A DNA stretch of 64,000 nucleotides from Chromobotia macracanthus (lineage: Eukaryota > Chordata > Actinopteri > Cypriniformes > Botiidae), in assembly GCA_036877525.1 (NCBI GenBank), contig JAZGTH010000032.1:1913501-1977500 (forward strand), in the 5' to 3' direction. Position 1 is the first letter of the stretch, and every line of letters starts with the position of its first letter. The translations under genes were made by a program, and so were the position numbers. The notes under the pieces are model-generated. The model was not told the DNA's origin and made no database searches. It was given only the letters and a program-made list of their open reading frames with translations. This document shows, piece after piece, positions 56,640 to 64,000 of this stretch.

Positions 56640-57800
56640 TTTTCTCTGAAATTGCCAAAGGTTTTCTATAACAAGATTTATTTTCTTACATTGCACAGCT
56701 GAACTACACTGAAATCACTTGCAAAAGGCATAGCCTTTCCTTGGTTGAACTAACCATTTTTTTTTTTTTTTTTTTTACAGTTTTTCTATTTTTCAGTAAA
56801 TTTTCCAGTTAGATTTGTTAGTTTCTTACATTACAACAATGCAGAAATACAATTTCTCAATAGTATCACTTTGTTCTTATATTGACAACACTGATAAACA
56901 CTTTTCTTCTTACAGTTAATCATTTCTTTCAATGCACACACACACCGACGTGCGTGTTACCGGAACCATTATATTAGCATGTTGGCCATGTGATTTCATT
57001 GTTGTTCAGCAGTGCAATGAAACAATAAACATTTATAGTGATAACAAACTTTTGCAAGAGAAAAGGTTAGACCATTCTGAGAACTGCGTATTGAAGGAGA
57101 TTTTTTTGTTGTCCAGCTTTTCAGTGTGTTCAAGTGATAGAAATCAATTGGCATTTGCAATGACATAAATGTATGCAAACTCTGCAACAACAGACTACAG
57201 ACACTCAACAGATGTTCCCTCACAAAACATTTTATTCTTGCACTGTACATCATACAACAACACTGAACTCACTTGTGAAACATTTGCTTGCTAGTTACAT
57301 TTTTCAGGCTTTGCTTTAAAATATAATGATTTGATGATTTGCAAAACAAATTTTCTTAGCAGATTTCTTTTTTTACAATGCAAAAAACACGGACACCAAA
57401 CAGCAAAATTTGGCACCCAACCCCTGAGTGCTCCAATGTGTGTGTGCACTAAATGGATGATTTAAAAAAAACAGGTCAAATTCCAATATGGGTCACCATA
57501 CTTGGCCAGCACATTACTTCACTTAAATTCACCGCATGTAAACATATTCTCTCACTGCTTTCTTTGCACTGGAGAACCATGCTGGTCAACACTAAAAATA
57601 TTTTTCAGGCTAAATGAGATATTACAGTCAATGACAACATTGACATCACTTGCAAAGCATTTTTCTTAGACATATTCTCGTACTGCACACTGTAGTTGCA
57701 AAATGCATGTTCTAACAAGATTCCCTTATTTCACAACAGCTTACATTTACTACACTGCTCAAAAACAATAACTTGACATGATAATTGTTACTGGTAGTTA
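56640..57800. repeat. Diverged tandem repeat array
   Basis: Motifs of the type (A)CTGAA(A/C)TCACTTG(C/T)(A/G)AA and TTTTCTTACA(T/A)TGCA recur at about 56710, 57265 and 57645, with AACA(A/G)AT ... CA between, as expected from an old tandem array with units of several hundred bp. A 20-nt T-run lies at 56757-56776. Confidence 0.45.
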
Positions 57801-58099
57801 CTGGTGCTTGTGAACCAAAGCATGACTATTACTCTCTTGCACACATATTCTTCTTCTTTTTCTGGACTGCCAAGTGGTCTTTAATTATTTCCATAGAAGC
57901 TCAGTACCAGAACATCATAGAGACATGGAAGTTGACTCTTGATTCACACAGACATCCATCTATTGGTTTTACCCTGTTAACTGTCTAGCTGCACCCTAGC
58001 AACCATATAATAAAATGAATTAGCCATATATCAGCATTAGAACACTGTAGAGAAATGTGGTTGGGCTTATTTGACTCTGGCTGTCAGTGGGTTTTAGGT

Positions 58100-58295
58100 A
58101 TTGCCCTGGCAACTTCCTGGCCACACCCTAGCAACCATTTAGATCACCCTAGCAACCCTCCTAACATCACAAAAAGCCATATTTTAGTATATCAATCATG
58201 CTAAATCATGCTAGCATCATGCTAAATCATGCTAAGTCATGGTCGCATCATGCTAAATCATGTTAGCATCATGTTAAAACATGTTAACATCATTT
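58100..58295. repeat. Minisatellite with CATGCTAAAT unit
   Basis: CACCCTAGCAACC is repeated at 57990-58155, followed by about nine variants of ATCATG(C/T)TA(A/G) units at 58186-58290. Confidence 0.85.
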
Positions 58296-59640
58296 AAATA
58301 TTCCAGAGTTTTGCCACGACAAGCACCACTCACATTTTCTTCTTTGTTCGTACCCTCACTCACTATAAGCACTATAGCAAAAATCGCAGCTTCTCACAAA
58401 TGTGTACGCAGAGGAGAGAAAAATGCTTAACGTGGAACTGTTCACTGCAATCATATTCTGGGTTTTTCTGCTTGCCCGTGCATGGTATGCTTTATTAACA
58501 AGGTGTATACTTAATTTGTCTTTTAAATCTCATTGACCTAATGCATTAAGCCAGTTTAAGCACTTAATCTAAATATATGTACATCCACTTTTAATCATGG
58601 CAGCAGGGGTGGACTGGCCATCTGGCAGACAGGGCATTTTCCTGTCATACTTACTCCAGGACATACTTTTTGAGCTGATACATTTTATACTGTTTATGTC
58701 TAATCATCCCATAAAACTCAGATATCAGCTGCCTTTTTTTTCTGCTTAATTCATTGATGGCGCTGGGGTCTTTGATGCGGTTTAATGTATTTTTCAAACA
58801 AGTCAGAGTCTGTTTTTTTCAAGACAGACCAGCCCATGAGACATTTAATCAGCAGCCCTTGATTCTTTTCTTAATTGACATTGGGCTGGCCCAATCACAT
58901 CTATAAACAACTCCTCTTTTAGGCTCTGTGCAAGCATGCAGCGTCAGTGTGCATCTGTCAAAACAGTCAGAGAGAGATGAAGAAACGCAAGGGAGACACA
59001 GAAAAATTGTATGAAATGAAGAAACAGGCCCTTTAGACAGATGCTGCAAAATGTGTCAAAACAACATGTTTTAGAATTCATCAGTGTGGATTATACAGTC
59101 AGTTTTATGGTATTAATAAATTACACTTTCTAGAAGTATTTAATGTTTCAGCTCCAACTCGTTCCTATCTATTATATGGATTTAGTGCTTTAATGGAATG
59201 ATCGAATGTAGTGGGCCAGTCTGGGCCAAAATGCCTGGGCTAATTTTTCATGCCAGTCCAGCTCTGCATGGCAGGATAAAAGAATTACTACTCATTTATT
59301 TCAAAATAACCCATTCAAATTATCTAATACACATGAAACTATCCTTAATCATAAACTAATTTCAAGTTCCCCCAATCAAAATGCAGGTTTTTGCAGCTTT
59401 CTGAGGTTTAAATGTCAACAGTACTTGAACAACTCTTGTTCTTGTTTTGAACATTTGCAGATCAATTGTTTTCTTTCTCACTTAGATGCTGTGACAAAAT
59501 GCTGCCGAGCTACAGCATGTGAGGTGAAGGCCTGCATTAAAACATGGCTCCACAATGCAAGGGACAGGGATGGGGGACAGCAAGACATTGGTAGATGGGC
59601 AAAAAGGATCCCCACTGCCTCTAATGTGTTTTAAGTGTTC
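58296..59640. other. No gene recognised
   Basis: AT-rich sequence with short ORFs only. GGACTGGCCATCTGGCAGACAG at 58611 and GGGCCAGTCTGGGCC at 59211 bound a segment that reads like an anonymous DNA repeat. Confidence 0.4.
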
Positions 59641-60260
59641 TATTGTTTTGCCCACACTTTGCCCCTAATAAGCGTACACTCTGCCCAGCATGCCCACAGT
59701 ATGTCCACACTTTGTCCAGTGTGCCAACAGTATCTCCACACTTTGCCCTTACTTTTACATGTGTCTTAAGTGTTCAGTGGTTTTGTTCGTTATATGTTTA
59801 TTGCTGTTTTAAATAGCTTTTTTTATTGTTGTTTTCATTTTATTTATTGTTGTTAAAAATAAATCTCAGTATATTTTTTTGTTATCATTATTTGCTGTAA
59901 ATTAATAATTTAAAGACTGACACATTATTACTGCTTTCTGTATATGCAGAACATTTCCCCACACTTTACCCAGTGTGCCCACAGTATGTGTACAGTATGT
60001 CCACAGTTTGCCCAGTGTGCCCACATTTTGCCCACACCTAGCCCACACTTACGGCTGTCCCATTGGGGCCCCACCCGCATTACACGATGGCATTGGGGCT
60101 CACAGGGGCTGCCGGTATGGGCCCAAAAGGGGCATGTTTGCTAGGTAACTGTGGTGGAGTCTGTGGGTGCACTCTGCTCAAGATTAGTGTACTGGCAAGT
60201 ATTATAGGTCATCTTTGCTCAAGAGGTCTACATGTATATATTGTACTTCTAAATTAGAAT
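59640..60260. repeat. CCCACA-rich short tandem repeat and edge
   Basis: GCCCACACTTTGCCC / GTGCCCACAGTATGTCC units recur at 59650-59750 and 59955-60050, then GGGGCCCCACC and GGGGCATGTTTGCTAGGTAAC. The last 115 bp (60145-60260) are the inverted form of part of the array at 55640-55780. Confidence 0.65.
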
Positions 60261-60689
60261 GACCTTTCAGACAGACAGTAATCAGACAATTCAGACATCA
60301 ACTACAACAACAAAGATGTATATTCGTTATAAAAAAATATCTAAACTAAACAAAACATGTCTGTTCTCTGGCTCAGCTCTGTTTACCTTGACATTCCACA
60401 TTACTGCCACTGTTGTTAACAGAACTCTGAGATATTTAAAGTATCAGCTTTATGTCAGGGCCCATCTCTAACTGGCTATAGTGAAGGATGATTTGCTATG
60501 TTGGAAGTGGATTTTGGTGGGCTAACAAAAACAAATGCTTAGGGCCATCCGATAATTATGCCAGGAGAACTGTCATGTTACCTCATACAGGGCAAGACTT
60601 TAGTACTAGACTGGGAAGAGAACATTTTCATTAGTGTAAAGTTTGCTCATAACCCCTATAACTCTAAATCTAAAGTTCAGGCTAGAGTG

Positions 60690-60960
60690 GCCATAAATTC
60701 ATTAAGACCTCCAGATTTGGTATGCTGATTATCTTACCTGAAAATGGACAGGAGCTATCACATAATTGTTTAGAGACTTGAGTGTTTGTAATTTCAGCTA
60801 TGTGTTAGCTGAAATTAGCTCGCTTTTGGGGAAAAACCTTCCAGTATTGGGTTCTTCCATTTGGTCTACCTCTCTGCCCTCACTCATTCATCAAATTCAT
60901 GAATGTCATGGATGTCAGGGGTGGCTGAGGAGGTTCCTGTATGCATTTCCTCTGATTGCT
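60690..60960 (+). pseudogene. DIRS reverse transcriptase fragment
   Basis: Plus strand, one frame reads GKTFQYWVLPFGLPLCPHSF followed by IKFMNVMDVRGG and a stop, the DIRS-type F-Q-Y-x-V-L-P-F-G-L box. Flanking frames show weaker pol traces down to about 61200 (e.g. a Gly-Ile-Arg-Trp-Pro end). The catalytic Asp pair is absent. Confidence 0.75.
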
Positions 60961-61439
60961 CTGCTCTCCGGGAGTTCTATACTGGGTCCAATGGGGTTAG
61001 TCTCTTGGTAGACACATTCTGACCAGTCTGAGTATGTTTCTGGAATATCATAACAGTTCTAGAGATCTCCATCAGAAGGGCCCTGCTCACTCTGGCCAGG
61101 GCACAATATATTACTCAAATGTTTCTCAGCAGGCATGGTCAAGACCATACTCAGCTCTAGAAGTCCATTCACAAGGAATCCGTTGGCCCTAAAATGGAAT
61201 GTGTTTCAACGGAACCAATCTGCAATACATTGGTTCTTACTTGTGCAGATATATACTAGTGAAACATAAGAAAAGAATCTAGAAGGTAAATGAGTTGCAA
61301 GTAAAGTTAATGGTTTTGAGATGTTTAATGTAAGAAATTAATGAATTGAAATATAAATATGATTTCTGTGGTGTTAATGTTGTTGAGCAGTTTAAAATAA
61401 TCAAGTGTGAGTAGTTATTACAATAAACTGTGTGTCAAC

Positions 61440-61865
61440 TGTCAATCAAAAACTTGTTAATTTATTACCCTATTTTGGGAGGGAGTCCAATTTTAGTCTA
61501 GTTTTACATGTCAATCATGGGGGCAGGAAGTGCCCCCTCCCTACTCTGGCTCTGTCTATCCTGGTGAGGATCTGGCCCCCCCTCCGAATTTATTGCTCTG
61601 TTTTGGGGTTTGTGTTTTTAAGTCTAGTTTGTCCATGTCAGTGGTGTTTACGAGCGTAAGAGTTGCTCCAACCTTTGGTTCTGTGCACAACAATTCTCTG
61701 ACCCTCTCCTCACATTTCTACAACAGATTTTCTGTTGTAGAAAATTTTCTTCAGATACAACATTTTCTGACTTTCTCTTGACTCCGTTCTGGCCATGTGG
61801 ATGTGAATTGCAGTGTTTAAATGGGGCTGAAAATCAGTGCTTAAAATCCGAAGAGTCCGAATTCT
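61440..61865 (+). repeat. Dispersed non-coding repeat, inverted copy 4, upstream of the plus-strand cassette
   Basis: Contains the reverse complement of the repeat at 46410-46790: AGTCTAGTTTGTCCATGTCA, TTTCTACAACAGATTTTCTG, TTTCTGACTTTCTC. The unit AGTCTAGTTT occurs at 61496 and 61621, so it is itself tandem. Position next to ORF1 in both cassette copies suggests it is the cassette's own promoter or intergenic region. Confidence 0.7.
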
Positions 61866-61889
61866 GTGCTTTCTGCTACTGCAGCTAAG

Positions 61890-62583
61890 AAAATGGCTAA
61901 TCCAACCACTCCTAAAACTCCTAAGGTTCAAGAAAATGTTTTGACACATCTCCAGCAAGAGAATGGACAGAGATGGAGGAAGACCTCACTTTTGCACCGA
62001 AAAGACCTGCACGAATTAATAAAGTTTTTACACGATGACTTATGTGAAGCAAGAGTTTTCGCAGTCTGGGAATCATTTGGGGTGGTTTGAGTTTGACAAG
62101 GCAGCTCGCACTGTGATGCTATACAGCGTAGATTTTGGTGAAAAGAAGTCATATGAAGACCCGTGTCTGATTTTGCCTGCTAAAGACTCGTTGTTGTTTT
62201 ACAATCATGTGTGGAATGGTCTACAAGATGTCTGTCATATGTCTCTCTACATAGGTGAGTGGGATGGAATATTACCTGGTCTGAGATACCGTGTGGTGGG
62301 CAATCATGCTGAAAGGAACCCCGAGGACTGCATCTATATCTTTTGCTGTGAAGACAGCAAAAAGCTTTGCCGAGAGGCATTCCCCATACCCCCGGGCGAG
62401 CACAACCATTGCTATGAAATGAAATTCGTGTTTCACTGGCGAGATACCCGTGTACTGGACAAATTTTTTTCAGATATAGACAGAATGTTTAGATGGTGTA
62501 AAATGTACGATGGATACAAATCTGTAAAGCTAAATTGTTTCAGACTGAACAGAGTGTGGGGGCGTCTGAAGGAGAGTATGTGA
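61890..62583 (+). pseudogene. Cassette ORF1, plus-strand copy (Polinton-like remnant)
   Basis: The main open part is 62035-62583 (182 codons). The natural N-terminus is probably the in-frame-shifted MEEDLTFAPKRPAR at 61973, which matches the other copy's start, followed by small deletions near 62020-62040 that shift the frame. An upstream ORF (61894, MANPTTPKTPKVQ) may be a leader or exon. The product has VKQEFSQSGNHLGWFEFDKA, PCLILPAKDSLLFYNHVWNG, MSLYIGEWDGILPGL, several paired Cys (IFCCED, WCKMYDG) and no transmembrane segment. I do not recognise the family. It is followed after 65 bp by ORF2 in the same direction. Confidence 0.65.
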
Positions 62584-62648
62584 CACCACCCACATACTAC
62601 AACCATTAAAAGGTTTACAATTTGGCACACCTGTACATTCAAAGCATC

Positions 62649-63272
62649 ATGGCACAGGAACCAGCATACCCAGAGCTCTTACCAATGACAATGGAGGACA
62701 CTCCCAACCAACAGTACCCTACACCCGAGTCAGATAGCAACACTTGGCTGGACAAATTCTGCACAGAGTTGGGCTATCACAACTTAACTTTCATAAGTCG
62801 GTACGAAGGCATTGCTGAGGTTGTAGGCTGCACGGGTGATGATGTTACTGACGGATGCATCGGGGCTGACGGGTTTAAAATCATTATAAAGGCCATCATC
62901 AATGTGCTTTTGTCACACATTGTTAATACAAAGTTAAAGGATCTTTGCTACGGTTGTGAAGTAAATCATCCTAGCCAGATACAACACACCTGTCTGTATG
63001 AACCAACAGCCTATTTCTTTGATGGCTACTTTAACGAGCTGAAACATAAATTGTTCAAACCAGAGTTTAAACACATCATAGTTCAAGCTTTGAGTCATTG
63101 TGGTTTAAGGCCTCACCCACAGAGGGTTCAGGGAGCTGTGGACTCTAACTGCGTGACGAGCCCTATATTGTGGAAAAACTTAACAAGATCACGGATAAGC
63201 CTGTGGACAAACAGTGAGAAAGTCATCTACGACTCTGTGGATTGTTGGAAAGACGACACAAATGTCGTATGA
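62649..63272 (+). CDS. Cassette ORF2, plus-strand copy, unknown protein with Cys/His cluster
   Basis: An uninterrupted ORF; the start is taken at the Met at 62649 (MAQEPAYPELLP) because similarity to the second copy begins there, although a Met lies 9 codons earlier. About 207 residues. Acidic/Pro-rich N-terminus, then WLDKFCTELGYHNLTF, a hydrophobic helix-like part (KIIIKAIINVLLSHIVNTK) and the cluster C-x2-C-x9-H-x-C (LCYGCEVNHPSQIQHTC), followed by YFNELKHKLF. The cluster looks zinc-binding. I have a vague memory of C-x-G-C ... H-P-S-Q ... H-x-C proteins in virus-like fish and invertebrate sequences but cannot name the family. The downstream integrase remnant suggests a Polinton/adintovirus-like element. 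Confidence 0.65.
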   Translation: MAQEPAYPELLPMTMEDTPNQQYPTPESDSNTWLDKFCTELGYHNLTFISRYEGIAEVVGCTGDDVTDGCIGADGFKIIIKAIINVLLSHIVNTKLKDLCYGCEVNHPSQIQHTCLYEPTAYFFDGYFNELKHKLFKPEFKHIIVQALSHCGLRPHPQRVQGAVDSNCVTSPILWKNLTRSRISLWTNSEKVIYDSVDCWKDDTNVV

Positions 63273-63347
63273 GTACGCCTGTAATATGGGGAACACATGT
63301 AGCAGTATTGGTTAAAAAAACGTATTAAGTGTGAACTGACCAATGTA

Positions 63348-63569
63348 ATGCATGTTATCATCTCTAATGCTGCTGATGTATGTTTACCAACAAATGGTTG
63401 TGTAACTGATGCCAAATGTGTTACCAGACATAAGAAAGAAATGGCTGGTGTGAGAGCTTTGTCACATGCATGGCTTAATATGACTCAAATGTGTATTAAT
63501 GCTGGGGATTCTGTCAGTGTATATGTCAGAAAAGTTCTTGATGTAATGGGTGAAACTGATGGTGTTTGA
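63348..63569 (+). CDS. Small unknown ORF in the Polinton-like remnant
   Basis: 73 codons, starting MHVIISNAADVCLPTNGCVT and containing several Cys, VRALSHAWLNMTQM and SVYVRKVLDVMGET. It follows ORF2 by about 75 bp in the same direction. A second short open frame (63553-63738, Val/Ile-rich) follows, then AATAAA at 63760. Neither is recognised; they could be one gene broken by a frameshift. Confidence 0.35.
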   Translation: MHVIISNAADVCLPTNGCVTDAKCVTRHKKEMAGVRALSHAWLNMTQMCINAGDSVSVYVRKVLDVMGETDGV

Positions 63570-63821
63570 AATTGGTAATTTTCTTATTATGTGTACATAT
63601 GTAACAGATGTGTGCTTAGCCATGGTCTCTAGAAAACAAGCGATTAATGTTTGTGATATAAACATTTTGGTTGAAATAGTAACTGATAAAAACATTGTTA
63701 TGTGTATACAGTTTCTCACCTATCTGGATAACATGTAATGTCATAATCATTGTTTGAAAATAAAAAGACATATCTCTTAAATCAAGCATGTTATTCATTT
63801 GTGGTATGGTGAAACGGCAAC

Positions 63822-63995
63822 ATGTCCGAGCTCTTGAAAAAGGTTTATTACACACCTTCTAGTAAATATGTATGGACTCTTAAAAAACAAGAGCGGTGTA
63901 GAAGTGACTAGGGCTATTGAGTCAATATTTAACAAGAGTTGTGTACCTCAAAAATTACAAACGGACAAGGGGAAATAAACTGGAAATAAAATGTG
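63822..63995 (+). pseudogene. Polinton/Maverick-type integrase remnant
   Basis: From the ATG at 63822, MSELLKKVYYTPSS resembles the N-terminus of Polinton/Maverick integrases (L-x-x-x-Y-Y-(D/T)-P). It is fused directly to core-like KYVWT; then with a one-base frame change, LKNKSGVEVTRAIESIFNKS and VPQKLQTDKGK, which resembles the segment of the retroviral-type integrase core that ends at the second catalytic Asp (T-D-x-G). The first Asp region is deleted. The sequence breaks up at the window end. It would have inserted the element's DNA. Found from the family motif only. Confidence 0.7.
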
Positions 63996-64000
63996 ACTAC

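Noticed and set aside
56757..56776. T-run taken as the poly(A) tail of a retrocopy on the minus strand
   Set aside because: No gene-like sequence or target duplication was found next to it.
58100..58295. A CRISPR-like array of short repeats
   Set aside because: Units are contiguous and variable with no unique spacers; the genome is eukaryotic. It is a minisatellite.
62180..62642. Minus-strand ORFs opposite the cassette genes
   Set aside because: They are shorter, have no counterpart in the second cassette copy, and the plus-strand frames are the ones conserved.

Overview
The window reads as a piece of a teleost fish nuclear genome. It is AT-rich and intron-rich, and it is crowded with fish-type transposable elements: Tc1/mariner, hAT, DIRS, several Ty3/Gypsy families, L2-like LINE tails, palindromic MITEs, an endogenous retrovirus and Polinton/Maverick-like remnants. 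There are no operons, ribosome binding sites, CRISPR arrays or convincing tRNA/rRNA genes.

Region 1 (about 1-21.9 kb, minus strand) holds the 5' part of one real host gene, a tenascin, most like tenascin-X (tnxb). Six coding exons can be placed with consistent splice phases: signal peptide plus coiled coil (21423-21771), seven EGF repeats (18644-19363), the first FNIII domain in two exons (18067-18182 and 7552-7705), the second FNIII domain (7190-7465) and one 2.4-kb exon (2359-4725) coding a long Thr/Ser/Lys-rich linker that ends in an FNIII domain carrying a charged insertion. The gene runs off the window below position 1. Its 10.4-kb intron is filled with Tc1 copies, a MITE, a 660-bp duplication and DIRS debris.

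Region 2 (21.9-44 kb) is a transposon graveyard. It has a Gypsy RNase H fragment, a second Gypsy with paired LTRs (23455-30174) that was split by a hAT element with a perfect 8-bp target duplication, LINE and SINE pieces, a Gypsy LTR plus gag fragment, a deleted Gypsy with 5-bp target duplications (36948-37845), a DIRS RT fragment and a solo LTR (43251-43915).

Region 3 (44-46 kb) has two unexplained coding-looking ORFs; one ends in a GPCR TM7-like motif.

Region 4 (46-64 kb) is the most unusual part. A two-gene cassette of unrecognised proteins occurs twice: degraded on the minus strand (47549-48199, with its upstream flank at 54242-54570) and better preserved on the plus strand (61.9-63.3 kb). 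The plus-strand copy is followed by what looks like a Polinton/Maverick or adintovirus-type integrase remnant at the window end. The minus-strand copy was split by a retrovirus-like element (48224-54241) with matching LTRs, a 4-bp target duplication, a primer binding site and a polypurine tract. That element is itself interrupted by a Tc1-like element, so the order of three insertions can be read directly. Between the copies lie diverged tandem repeats and another DIRS fragment.

All assignments come from reading the sequence by eye against remembered family motifs; no search was run.
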